Source: Eutypa lata
Lineage: Eukaryota; Ascomycota; Sordariomycetes; Xylariales; Diatrypaceae
DNA length: 64,000 nt
NCBI GenBank assembly: GCA_022661535.1
Contig: JAKULF010000005.1
Coordinates: forward strand, 5,084,001 to 5,148,000
Direction of reading: 5' to 3'
A program made the position numbers and the translations under genes. Under the pieces are notes generated by a model that made no database searches, was not told the origin of the DNA, and was given only the letters and a program-made list of their open reading frames with translations. This document shows positions 1-12,060 of the stretch, in pieces (within the stretch, counting starts at the first letter, position 1; each line of letters begins with the position of its first letter).

Positions 1-522
1 TCACCGTGATATCAAGAGTGACAACGTTCTCTTGGATGCTCGTGGCAATGTCAAGATTAGTAAGTGTGCTTACGAAGCCATGTCTGAGAACAGAAAACTG
101 ACCGAACCCCAGCCGATTTTGGCTTCTGTGCCAAGCTCACCGAAACCAAGTCCAAGCGAGCCACTATGGTCGGCACACCTTACTGGATGGCTCCCGAAGT
201 TGTCAAGCAGAAGGAGTATGGCCCCAAGGTCGATATCTGGTCACTTGGTATCATGGCTATTGAGATGATCGAGTCCGAACCACCTTACCTCAACGAGGAA
301 CCGCTGAAGGCACTATATCTGATCGCAACCAACGGCACGCCCCGCCTCAAGAAGCCTGAGAAGCTCAGCAAGGAACTTAAGGCTTTCCTCTCGGTATGCT
401 TATGTGTCGATGTTAAGAGCCGTGCTTCTGCCGATGAACTTCTACAGCACGATTTCCTGAAGCATGGTTGCCCTCTGCCAAGTCTGTCTGAACTGCTTGC
501 ATTCCGGAAGCACTCGAAATAA
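1..522 (+). CDS. cla4: Cla4-type p21-activated protein kinase (3' part)
   Basis: C-terminal part of a Ser/Thr kinase, cut by the window start. Two exons are visible, 2-59 and 113-522, around a 53-bp intron at 60-112 (GTAAGT...CAG, phase 1). The spliced product starts inside the catalytic loop (HRDIKSDN), crosses the DFG motif as DFGFCAKL, then the activation segment ([11 protein letters not shown]) and APE motif (MAPEVV), and ends with the kinase C-lobe plus a short tail ending HSK. The FGFCAKL form and the [15 protein letters not shown] stretch are typical of Cla4-class PAK kinases rather than Ste20. In fungi these act below Cdc42/Rac in polarity, septation and morphogenesis. The N-terminal PH and CRIB domains expected of Cla4 would lie outside the window. 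Family call firm; exact orthology inferred. Confidence 0.9.
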
Positions 523-1526
523 GCACCGTATATTTGATTTCTCTATATACCCTCTTTACACGCATTTGTTGCTATCCGGATACCATCGCAGCTTGGTGCG
601 TTGGTTGGTGATGATCATAGTGATTTCAGTGGAGACTTTTGGTGGATTATGCATATCCAAAGGGCGTTGGGAGGCGGGCCTATGTTGCAGATTCAAGCAC
701 AAGTGGTGTTTAACGCTGTACGGTGGAACAACCTATAGGCTCATACTTCGATTGACGATACCACACTTATGTGTCATACGAGGTCCGAGGCTGGCGATTA
801 CCACAGGCCCTTGAACAACAAACCGAACTAAACAAGAGATTCATAAGGGTCCGCAGCTACGGCCACTTGCATACGTGTATGGATCCGCAAGAAGACGCAT
901 GTAATAATCCATAATTGGAGATTATACCCGCAAGTAAGGGCGCATTATACGCATGATTGGAATAGATGGGGCATGGCATGGTAAGGAAGCAAAGCAGGCG
1001 AGCGAGCGAGCAAACAAACAAGGCAAGCAAGCATAAAGCGTGTTTGTAATGGTGAATGAATTCTGATACATATATACTGCTTTGCGAGTTGCTGAACATT
1101 GTTAAAACGATTACCCTGATACATGTTATGATAATAAAATGAGTTTTGTGCAGCATGAGATGGCCTACCCATTTGTAACCTTTTTATTTTCTTGTGGGAA
1201 TTCTTGGTTGCAAGCAACTATGTCTTTCTCATTTCTAGATCATTGAGGATAAACCGCTTGCATTAGGGCTAGCAGCATATTTACTGACATAGATTGGGAT
1301 TTTATGTAGGCAAGGCTTATGATGCCCGCCCTCTTCCGGGTAAGAAGTTCATGGTGATGGTTTGGATGAATCCATATCAGAGTCAACATGATAGCATACA
1401 TGGGTACAAGTAGCAAATCACACAATACAAATATAACTATTCCTTCCCATCCATTCCAATCCACATTCACATCCGGATATTTCATTTCCGCTTCTCTCAA
1501 ATCCCCAAACCCCCACCAAGAAAACA
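523..1526. other. Intergenic: shared 3' flank of two convergent genes
   Basis: About 1 kb between the ends of the kinase (+) and the glycosyltransferase-like gene (-). The short open frames here lack homologous-looking sequence or splice structure. It presumably holds both 3' UTRs. No RNA gene or repeat recognised. Confidence 0.6.
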
Positions 1527-2914
1527 TCAACCACATACATCCCAGCTCCCACCCCCCAGCGGGCCCGACAAGTGCCAGTCGGTCAGGAGGTCGAGCACCA
1601 AGGGATCGATATTGCGGTTCGCCTTGATGAATATGGTCTCGTAAGGGTGGACGTTGCTCCCGAAGTACGTGTTCCCGAAAAGCACGTCGCCTTCAGCAGC
1701 ACCGCCCGCGGCCTCGGGGACCCCGCACGACGCTGCGTAGTCGCTTCTGCCTTCGCCTTCCGATGACGAGGGCGACGACGACGATGAGTTTTTGTGGTAT
1801 GCCGCCATCATTGCGTCGACCTCGTACCCAGCCTCCCGGATCATCGCCGCCGACTGCACCTCTGCGTTGATTGCTACGTTGCGCTCGTTGTAGCACCCCT
1901 GCAGCGCGACTGGGTTCACTTCGGAGGCAGAGCCATCGGGACGCTGCCGCGGATAGAGTAGGAGCTCCATTCCGATCGAGTCCGTTGCCCAGATCATCGA
2001 TTGGATGTGGAATTGCGGTTGGCAGTTTGCTGTCATGCCTACGAGCTGGTGATAGGGAGTTTACGGGGGTTAGTTATACTTATGCATGTAAACATACCAA
2101 TGCCATACGCATAAGTGACAGCGTGTAGGGAATACGCCTTGGGAAGGGAAGGAGAAGTAAAGAAAGAAAGAAAGAAAGAAAGAGAGTGAAGTATAAGACT
2201 CTTTCTTACCTTGACCTCATCCGTCACCCGGCCCAGGTAGGCGTCGCTCCAGCAGGCGCGGCTCCAGTACGGGACGAACGGGCCCCGGACGCTGGCGTTG
2301 AGCAGGACGAAGCGGCCGTACCGCTTCCAGAGGTCGCCGTTGCGCAGCACCTCGCCGTGCGCCCCCAGGTCGTAGCACGTGTTGGGCCGCTTGACCACGG
2401 CGATGTTCGTCTTCTGCGGGATCAGCGCCTCGCCCACGTCCGTCTCCCCGTTCAGGATGAACACGAAGTCCGCCGCCCCGTGGAGCCCCTGCGCCAGGAA
2501 GAACCGCAGGTTCTCGCGCGCGTTCTCCGTTTCCGAGTACGCGTACATTATCAGCGGTCGTGTTGATGCGTTTTTTTCGGGGTCGGTGTCGTTGAAATCA
2601 TCGTATTTCTCTTCTTTGCCTGGTTCTACCGTGGCCGGTGATGATGGTGATGATGATGTGGCTGTCGTTGTCGTTGCCGTTTCGTCGCTGTAAATCTCTT
2701 GCAGGTCTACTTCTGTTAAGTCGACTTCAGGCTTTTCGATAATTACACGATTTAGCATGGGCTATATTTGTATATAGGGGGCCTAAGGATTATCTGAGAA
2801 GCTTGCGTGCTTACTTACCCCGTATTTCATATCGTAGTAGAACTCCGCCATGATATACACAGATATAAGGGCTATGAACAGCATGATGAACTGCGTTTGG
2901 TTTATCCACCCCAT
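1527..2914 (-). CDS. Predicted type II membrane glycosyltransferase-like protein
   Basis: Model: exons 2819-2914, 2210-2761 and 1527-2045 on the minus strand, 388 aa. Introns at 2762-2818 (57 bp, GTAAGT...TAG) and 2046-2209 (164 bp, GTAAGA...CAG) are both phase 0. The first exon encodes a short cytosolic start (MGWINQTQ) and a single hydrophobic segment (FIMLFIALISVYIMAEF), as in Golgi type II enzymes. A Thr/Ser-rich linker follows. A conserved-looking core then contains DFVFILNGE, RPNTCYDLGAHG and RFVLLNASVRGPF, and after the second intron GMTANCQPQFHIQSM. The NTCYDLGAHG / LLNASVRGP pattern recalls the asparagine/aspartate core of RgpF/TupA-like polysaccharide-synthesis proteins, but I cannot assign substrate or family with certainty. 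The larger intron carries a (CTTT)n run. Start chosen at the ATG just before the membrane segment. Confidence 0.75.
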
Positions 2915-4445
2915 CTTTGCCGATTCATCAGATCTAACAGAACTAAAGCAATAAGCTACGGGGATAGAAATGTGAGCAGGAAGATTGCTACCAGGATGAA
3001 GGGCTGGTAATACATACATACGTAGAGAGAGATATGGAAAGAGTTTGATCATACAACTGAGCAAAAGCTCAATGGGTAGAATTGGCAAGAGACGATTTTG
3101 CATATGTACCCAGCTTCGAACAATTCCTTAAAAATTATCTACTCTACATATTCCACACTAAGACAATTCAATGTGGCCATTCCAGGGGCAACCCGCAGCA
3201 ATGTTCATATGAGTCCCTGAAACTGGACATGTCTCGCACCCAAAGTTAAAAAGGTCTTTTATGTGGCTATACAGCGAATTGCCGGAAGACCATATCATGG
3301 TTTCCATCGTCGCCACAGAAATACCTAACGCTTCTAGCGCCGGGGAAGCTCCAACTGCCTGCTTAAGTAGCAAGCCGCCAACTGTGGGCAGCAGATACAA
3401 TAAACTTTCATTAACAGTTTAGGGAGGGAAGTGCTACGTTAACGGGACCCGAGGCTTTAAGGCAAGGGAGGTCATATAATTGTCCATTAGGTACTTAGCT
3501 ACTAGGGGGGTGTAAGTCCATCCCTATAGTTACATAGTTACCTAATGAATGTGTATGTGACTGCCTGTTCCTTCCTCCCTCTGGTAATAGAAGAAAGGAT
3601 TTCAACACATATCTTGATGCTTGATTATGGACTACGGTGTCTTGAAAATCTGAGAAGGCAAAGCTTCGAAGCATCCTTCACTTAACGGGTTAACCTGGAA
3701 TGGGGCGGAAAATTCTCGAAATTAGAAGATTACGAATACCAATAACGTTATTATGTATATCACAAAGTAGTTAAATTTTTACATCTGTTCTTTAAACTCA
3801 GTCCTGTGCACATAGAAATGATACCTAGCGCAATAACCAGAAGAGCTATTCTGTTGTTTATTTCGACAATTGTTGCTCTTTTTCAATGAGATGTTATTAA
3901 GTAGGATCGGGAACCGTATCAGTATCTGAAAAGAAAGGATACCACAAGAACAAGATCAGTCGTTTGTGATGATGGAAGCGCTTCAATATGAAGATGTGTC
4001 TATGGTGGAGTGATAGGTACATAGGTACATAAGTACAAGCTAAGGAAGGAACGCTAAGCAGGGGCCCTCACTGTTCAGAAGTGCACCCCAGTTTTCTTTC
4101 CTTGTCAGCCTCATGGACTTATTCGTGAGGAAAGCCTCGCGACTCAACCTACAGGTACGAATAGAAACGTTCATCAACTACCGTAACTTGCAACGTTTAA
4201 GGTACCTCGAGCTACAATAGGTATCTTGTCACTATTTTCACACCGTCACCGTCTACATTTTCTATGCGCTTCAGATTCCACCTCTGAAAGCACTTTGAAC
4301 TTTGGAAATGGTTGTCAAAGGCTTCTAGTCAACCCAGTCGCGTCTTGATTGATTATCCAATCGAGCCGTGCCTCTTCTTATCCTCATCTCTCCTCAACTT
4401 TACCATCGCCACCTCCCTCAGTACTCCTATAACATCCTTCCCATC
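2915..4445. other. Divergent intergenic region upstream of CTR9
   Basis: A 1.5-kb gap between two divergently transcribed genes, so it should hold both promoters and the CTR9 5' UTR. An 80-codon minus-strand frame at 3158-3400 shows no recognisable family or splice structure. No RNA gene or mobile element seen. Confidence 0.6.
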
Positions 4446-7400
4446 ATGTCGGCGACACATAACGGCCACCTCAATGGCGGGACCAACGGGTCTGCCGCTG
4501 CCATCCCAGTTAGCAAGCGATTCTCCGATATCCCGACCGCTATGGATATTCCTGTGCAGGGAGACAATGAAGACGAAGCTGTCGAAATCGACCTCGAGAA
4601 CCTTGTCGATGACCCGTCCGAACTTTGCACCCTCTTCGAGAACGAGCGCGCCGCCCGCACCTTATGGATGACTGTCGCGCTTGCCTATGCGAAGCAGAAG
4701 AAGACCGACCACTCTATTGAGATGTTGATCCGTGCTGGAACTGCCATGCAGGACAATAATCCCACGGAAAAGCTTAGCATCATCACATGCCTCTGCTGGA
4801 TGTACCTCTGGAAGAGTCGCGAAGCCCCCCGTGTCGCTTCTGAGCGAGTACCATCTGATGGTAAGACTAAGGACTACTTTTTACAACTCGCCACGTCTTC
4901 TCTCAATGATGCTTCGCGCATCAACCCATCATTCCCGCCTCTGTTTCTGGCTCGCGGCGTCCTGCAACTATTGAAGGCCTCCCTACAGGCGCCTTCTAAA
5001 ATCTCGGGGGGCAGTGGTGTCGAGCAAGATAAGGCAGATCTACTACGGGCTGCCTTGAAGGCATTCGACCAGGCAAACAAGGTATCACAAGGGAAGAACA
5101 TGTTAGCGCTGCTAGGGCGAGCAAGAGCCCTTTTCTCGCTGGGATCCTACCGGGAGTCGTTAGTGGCCTATCAAGACGTTCTCAAGAAAATGCCGGATCT
5201 GGTAGATCCCGACCCCCGCATTGGCATTGGATGTTGCTTCTGGCAGCTTGGTTTCAAGGATGACGCGAAGCAAGCATGGGAGAGGTGTCTTGAGATCAAC
5301 CCAGAGTCGAAGGTTGCCAATATTCTTCTTGGCCTCTTCTATCTCGATGCTAGCGGTCGCGTTCCCTTGAATAGTCCCGACTTTGTTCGGCTTTACAAGA
5401 GAGCTATGACTGAATACACACAGAAGTCATTCAAAGCTGACAAGAGCCAGCCGCTAACTTGCGCCACCTTCGCCGGCTACTTCTTATCTAAAAAGGATTT
5501 CCCTCATGTCGAATCTTTGGCCAATAAGGCCATTCAGTATACCGATGTGAACGCCATTGCAAGTGACGGCTGGTACCTGCTTGCTCGCAAGGAACATTTT
5601 AGCGGAAACGTCGAGACAGCGAGTGACTACTATCGCCGCGCAGATGAGGCCCGAGGCGGGCTGGAGAGAGGCTATCTGCCTGCCAAGTTTGGTGTCGCCC
5701 AACTCTCTGCCTTAAATAACGACCTGGGAGAAGCCAAGCTTCGTTTGGAGAAGATCATTCAGCCCGGTAGCAAGAATGAGCGCAACTACGAGGCAATGAT
5801 CCTCCTTGGCACCATATATGCCGAGGAAGTCTTCGCAAACCAGTACGCAGCCGTGAAGGAAGATAAATCGTCGGAAATGCGCAAGGCTATCGATTACCTA
5901 GAGCATGTCCGCACAGCTTGGAAAGATCCCAAAAAGAATTTGACGACAGATCCTGCAGTGTTGCTGAATCTTGCTCGTCTCTATGAAGGCGAACATCCGG
6001 AAAAGGCTCTCCAGTGTCTTCAGCAAGTTGAACAACTAGAACTAGACCAAAAGATCGCCTCGGAGTACCCTGAAGACGCCGAAGATGAGGCGGCTGCTCG
6101 AAGTGCTCTACGGAAGAAGCTTCCACCTCAGTTATTGAATAACATCGGCTGCTTTTATTCGGAATCCGAAAAACACGAACTCGCCAGCAACATGTTTGAG
6201 GCTGCTTTAGGTGCCTGCATACGAATTGGTGAGAAGGACAAGGATATAGATGCATTGATCACGACCATCAGTTTCAATCTCGGAAGAAGTTACGAGTCAC
6301 GGGGCCTGACAGACCAAGCCGTTGAAGTGTACGAGAAGCTAGTTGAACGTCATGACGACTATACTGATGCTCAGGCGAGGCTGGCTTACATCAAGCTGCG
6401 CAGAAACCCTAACAAAGAAGGACCTGACGCTGTCGCTAAGCTGTATCAAGAGAACCCATCTGATCTGGAAGTTCGCGCCTTGTACGGCTGGTACTTAGGT
6501 CGTGTCAATTCTCGTAAGAAGTCCGGGAATGTTAATGAGGATCCTGAGCTGCGGCACTACAAGCATACCCTGCAAAATTACGACAAGCATGACCGGTATG
6601 CTCTAGTGGGGATGGGCAACATCTACTTGATGGCTGCCCGTGAAATGCGTCGCGAGACGGACCAAGAGAAGCAGAAACGGTCGGCTGGCTACACCCGTGC
6701 CGTAGAGTTTTTCGACAAGGCCTTACAGCTTGACCCCAAGAACGCTTATGCTGCCCAGGGTATCGCAATTGCGCTTGTTGAGGATAAGAAGGATCCCAAA
6801 GCGGCACTCACTATGCTCCTGAAGGTCCGAGAGACTGTTAAGGACGCCAACGTCTATATCAACATCGGCCACATATATTCTGAGTTGCAGCAGTTTTCAA
6901 AGGCAATTGAAAGCTATGAGATTGCCTTATCCAAAGAGGGCAAAAACAATGACCCGGGAATCCTAGCATGTCTTGGTCGCACATGGCTGAACAGGGGCAA
7001 ACGAGAGCGAAGTCTAGATGCGATCAAGACAGCTCTAAATTTCGCGAAGAGGGTGAGATTACAAAGACTATGTTCAATATACAAGACTAACCTTTTCTAG
7101 GCCCTCGAAGCTTCTCCCGAGCAGGTTCATTTCAAGTTCAATGTCGCCTTCGTGCACATCCAACTGGTTCAGCACATTATTGGTGTGCAAGAAGCGCAGC
7201 GAACCCTGGTTCAGCTGGAAGAAGCATCCGAAGGATTAGAAGCTGCAATTGTTGCTTTAGACGAGATTGCCGCTCACCCGCAACCGCCGTACCCGAAGGC
7301 AGATCTTGAGCAGCGAGCGAACATGGCTCGCAATACACAACGTAAGCAGCTTCGCCGGCAAACCGAGAGCCAGAAGGAGTATGAAGAGAAGAACAAGGAG

Positions 7401-8156
7401 AAGTTGGCAGCTGCCGTTGCCGAGCGGAACGCCATGATCAAACGCCGGGAAGACGAGCGCCAGAAGGTTCTAGCGCTGGAACGGGAGCGACAGGAGAGAC
7501 TCCGCAAGGAGCGTGAAGAGATTCTTGCCCGAGACCGGCAAATTGCTGAGCAGCGCGCTGAAGAGGACAAGGCCCGCCTGGACGCCGAGATGACTACAGA
7601 TAGCGAGACGGGCGAGAAGGTCAAGCGAAAGAGGAAGGCGAAGCCGAGCGGAGAGGGCGGCGGCAAGCAGCCGAGGAGTCGACGCAAGAAGAAGGCCGAC
7701 GATGCGTCCGGCGAAGAGCGCCAGCCCAAGAAGAAGCGCAAGCTCTCGTCCAAGAAGGAGTCGACCAAATACAAGTCGGCGGAGATCGTGGTCGACAGCG
7801 ACACGGACTCGGACGCGGACGCCCTGGAGAGAGCCGAACGGGGTTTGTCGAGAAATCACAACACCTCCCCGCTCTCTGATGCTGGTGATGGCAACGCCAA
7901 AAACAACAACAACGGCCGCGGCGGTGACGGCAGTAACGACGATAGGATGGACGTGGACAATAACAACGCGGCTGGCCAGGACGACGACGATGAGGATGAG
8001 GATGAGACGACGGTAAACACGCGACGCGCGCCGAGCAAGCGCTCCAGGAGACGCGGTGTTCTCGCTGATAGCGACGAGGACGAGGATGGAGAAGGCCCGG
8101 CCGCTGTTGCAGATACTAGTATGGCAGATGCTGCCGAAGATGACGATGACGAGTGA
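4446..8156 (+). CDS. CTR9: CTR9, TPR subunit of the Paf1 complex
   Basis: Two exons, 4446-7052 and 7101-8156, separated by a 48-bp intron (GTGAGA...TAG, phase 0), giving 1220 aa. The product is built almost wholly of tetratricopeptide repeats from about residue 70 to 870, including GRARALFSLGSYRESL, CCFWQLGFKDDAKQAWERC and NIGHIYSELQQFSKAIESYE. A long charged coiled-coil follows (LEQRANMARNTQRKQLRR onward, rich in Glu/Arg/Lys). The C-terminus has basic nuclear-localisation-like clusters (KVKRKRKAKPS, KKKRKLSSKK) and a very acidic tail ending EDDDDE. This is the domain order and length of Ctr9, which scaffolds the RNA polymerase II-associated Paf1 elongation complex and supports H2B ubiquitination and H3K4/K36 methylation. 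The start is the ATG of MSATHNGHLN. An in-frame upstream ATG at 4368 would add 26 hydrophobic residues and looks like 5' UTR. Confidence 0.95.
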
Positions 8157-8893
8157 AAGGGTCGAGAGAGAAAAAAAGAAGCAAAAAAGGAAAGGGGGTG
8201 AGAGATCTGCAGATAGATACTAGGCTCGTATAATGATTGTATACTATGAGAGAGACGAAAAAAGGAGAGAGGTAGAAAGAAAAGCGTGTAGGTTTGGTTT
8301 TTAATGGCACTCTGCCCACATACTGCTTTTTTTTCCTCCCCGTTTTCTTACTCTTTCTCTTCTTCCCCCGGTACAAATTGGAAGGAGAAAGACTTCTTGC
8401 GAGCAACTCGGGACAGAAAGAAAGAAATAATTAATTAAACGCGGTTTTTATCAATTCTTGGGGCGACGGAGGACTTGGCGTACAGAGACTGGATCAGATG
8501 AAGCGAGAGAGGAGACAGAGAGAAAGAGAGTATAATAAAAAAGTGTATATAACAAAATAAGAAGAATAGCGTCGTCGTTTACTTACTTAATCTAGTCCCC
8601 GAGTTCTGTGCTCGGGTTGCTTGTGTTCTTGTTTTCGTGAAACGTGTTCATGATTATTATAGATGGATATAGTTAGGCAGGCCTATTTTATATGTATATT
8701 CAGGAGCTCGCGTGAGTTAGGCTAGTCGAAACATGCGGTTTCTGTTTGTTGAAGGTCGGTAGATCTCCATCCTGGCTTCTGTTCGATCATCTGTCTCGAT
8801 TACATACATCCTTACTTAGGCTTGTTAAAAGGGGGCGTCCATCATCATTCCATACATCCATTCTTTCGACACCAAAACCGCTCACTCACTCAC
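8157..8893. other. Convergent 3' intergenic region
   Basis: Gap between the CTR9 stop and the stop of the minus-strand transcription factor. It is purine-rich on the plus strand just after CTR9 and has no open frame with recognisable content. It presumably contains both 3' UTRs. Confidence 0.6.
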
Positions 8894-11800
8894 TCACTCA
8901 CTACCTCCAGTATCGACATCGAAGGAGAAGGTCGGACCAAGCTGGCTGCTAGGCGGTACGAACATCCCCAGAAACCCCGGCATGACAATCCTATCGGCTG
9001 TGAGACCGTTTTGGTTGTTGGTTAGCTTGTCTGTTCTACATCACATCAGATCAGGTATCAGAGAATCGATTTAACCAACGTGCGTGCGCGGTGAAACTCA
9101 CAATCGTGGTGGAACTCCATAGTCTCCAGCGGCACCTGCTGCCCGCCTTCGTCATCTACTGCTACGACGTTACTAGCGTCTCCGACATGTGTAGGAACGA
9201 TATCAACGGATGCGCAGGCAGTACCAGCCCCCGTCCTCTTCAGCACGAGCCGCACTGTCTCGGCGGCTTTCCTCGCCTCTTCGGAGCTGGCGCTCCTCCG
9301 CATCCACTGCCACGTTCGGGGTTAGTTATTTAATTAGTTAGTTACCAAAAGGCTTTTCGTTGGCGAAAAAAGTAAAATAACGCTCTCTGGACATGCCAGG
9401 TAAAGGTGATGGATAGCTCCCAAAACCAAAAGAAGGAGGTGCGTCACTTACTATCGTTCTCGCCCTCTGCAGCGCCGCCACGATATCCGCCTCCCGGTTC
9501 AGAGTCTGCCCGCGGTGCACCAGCGAGCACAGCACCATGGTGGCGGTCAGGAACTGGTGGTTCATGCTCGACGTCACGCGCCAGCGCAGCGCGTGCAGCT
9601 GGCCTCCCGGCCGGGTCGCCTCGTCAAGCACGTGCTGGAGTTCTAGCGTGCGGAGGGAGGCGTCGACGCAGGCGGTGCGGGAGTATGCGTAGGGATCCTC
9701 CTCTTCTTCTTCTTCTTCTTTCCCCCCTGAATGTGAGGGGGAGTCTGTGTAGAGGAATCGTCGATGTAGCACTACGATGCAACCAACACCTGGAGTTAGC
9801 AATTGAATTGAAAGTTTTTATCTTATTATATGGTTTTAGCGAGGCACGGGAGTTGTCCGAGAGTCGTTCACTTCCGAACATCCATTCCCCCTTAAGCACT
9901 GAAGCTAGTTACAGAGAGAGATAGCGAGGGATAGAGATGAATACGAGCACCGAGATTGCTTACTGATCTGCCCCTTATACAACATGTGCCTGATGAATAG
10001 CCGCGACATGATTACCTGCGCCGAATCAGTAATACTAGCCGCCATAGACTTCATACGCAGCGGTGGGGGGGTGCTATCCGCTGCCTCGTGTAAGAGCCCG
10101 TCCACCCGCATCACTTCGGCGTAGGTACACGGTTTGGGCGAAGCCGTGAGATCCGATATGGCATCCAAGACGACGACCATCCTCCTCCGCGCGATGATGC
10201 CCAGCGCCGTCGTGTGTTCGGTCTCGGGTCGCGGCGGGGGCAGCTCGGTCCCATTCCCATCCGCATCATCCAGGTCATCATCGTTCAGGTTCCGCGGCTC
10301 GGCCGTGTCGCACATGCGGTCTGAGATCATCCGCGGCAGCCCCATCTGGCTGCACACGAGGACGTCGCCCATGAGAACCGTAGCCCACAGGCGCCGGCGC
10401 ATCTCCGTCTCCAGGGGCGATGGTGCCAGGCCCGGGAAGTGGCCCGGGTCGCGGTCGTAGCCCATGCGCAGGGCGAGGTTGACGGCCAGCCCCTGGAGGA
10501 ACCACACGCCCTGCCCTGCGTCGGGGCACAGCAGGAACTCGGCGTACACGTATTGGATTAGCGTCTCGAGGGCGTAGGGGCCGCCTTTGGTCCACTCGCC
10601 TTGGACGAGGCTTTGCACTACTCGTTCGCGGTATAGGTCGATCTGTGCTGCGCGCTGCTCAGCTTCGTCTCCGTGGGCGACGGAGTCGGATGTGTCGGAG
10701 GCGATGATGGCGAGGCAGATCATGCTGAAGAGGAGACCGATCCAGGTTATTGAGACGCTGGATGGGTTGGCCCAGAACGCTTCATACTATGCTTCGGTTT
10801 AGTAGAGGGTTCATGGGGAGTTTGTGGTGAGATTGCACTAGGGACTTGCCTCCCGAGAAAATGTAGGGCCATGCACGACAGCTAACTCATAGCGTGAGGG
10901 CTAATTACCGTAGTATGCAGTTAGTGCTAGGAGAAAGAAGTGCACCAACAAGTAGCTACAAGATCCAAGCGATTGAAATACCGTGAAACATAGCGGTCCA
11001 CAGCGTCCCTCGGCGGGAGGGCAGCGAGGACCTCAGCCCGGGAGCTTAGGCGGCGAGGCCCGTATAGGAGTAATGCGTGAGGCGAACCTGGCCTCGTTGA
11101 TGCATCGTCATTACCATCATCAACGTTTCCATCATCCTCATAACCATGCGAACCACCGTCTCCGTCATCGTCATCGCACATCCGATCCGAAGTATCTCCC
11201 CTCAACCGGAGATCCTCCTTCTCCGCCTCCTCCCGGTCGAAGTGGTCCTTCAGATCCGCAATACCATCCAAGATCGCGGTCCAGTGGTCCCCGCCAACGT
11301 AGCGGTGCCCGGAGGCGCTGACGCGCATGCTTCCGGATTCAGAGCGTCCGTCCAGTGGCAGCAGTGGATTTTCATTATCATCATTGTCATCCAAGGCCAA
11401 GGCCGAGGCCGAGGCCTCCACCACAGGAGCGGGAGTACCCCTTGAACGGTGGGCGGGGGCGGAACCGGAGTCAGCCGAATCTGAATTCGGCGACGGCACC
11501 AGCGACACGACGAGACGCTCTAGATGGACGATGCGATCATGCAGGCTAGGTGTCGCAGTTGTTGCCATGGATAGTGACGCTACCGATCGGGACTGCTGCC
11601 GCGACAGGGTAGTCTCGGCGCCTGCAGCGGCGGCAGCGGCGGCAGCGGCGGCAGCGGCGGCAGCGGCGGCATAGGCGCAGGCCTGGCCGCGCGACGAGCA
11701 GTTCGAACATGGCTGTTGGCGGTCGCATCGCAATCTAAGCGGTAGGTAGAGGCGGATGGTCAGCTAAGTACCGGGCCGCTCAACGACATCCACAATCATG

Positions 11801-12060
11801 TGGTAAGCGAGGGAAATGTTAGTTAAGGGATGTCCTCACTTGCGTCTCCGGCAGAGGTTGCAGGAGAGCTGGGGTTTCTCTCGGCGGTGGCGTCGACTGG
11901 TGCTGGGGTGTGACTGCGGTGCAGACGCAGAATTAACATCTGCTGTCCCTAGGACTGGGATATCCCTTATCGTTGGTAGCTCTGCTGGCAGCAGCGGTGA
12001 CGGTTGAGCTTTTAACATGTTGAAAAATATGTTAGTGATGGGCGGGCGTCTCGACCTCAC
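8894..12060 (-). CDS. Zn(II)2Cys6 transcription factor with fungal-specific MHR domain
   Basis: Seven exons on the minus strand: 11840-12060, 10960-11734, 10850-10900, 9964-10786, 9452-9771, 9102-9306 and 8894-8997 (832 aa from the first ATG; a second ATG at 12018 would give 818). The binuclear zinc cluster, CX2CX6CX5CX2CX6C, is split by the first intron (CNLCRRR | KLRCDRQQPC). An uninterrupted alanine run follows directly, then an acidic Asp/Asn/Gly-rich linker. The middle-homology region is recognised by VVHGPTFSREYEAFW, LQGLAVNLALRMGYDRDP and EMRRRLWATVLMGDVLV. The C-terminal exons add QIMLHRRFLY and a final DRIVMPGFLGMF. The intron at 10787-10849 uses a GC donor (GAG|GCAAGT). The 51-nt exon 10850-10900 is the least certain part, because other acceptors exist. 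Probably a nuclear activator of unknown targets. Confidence 0.85.
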
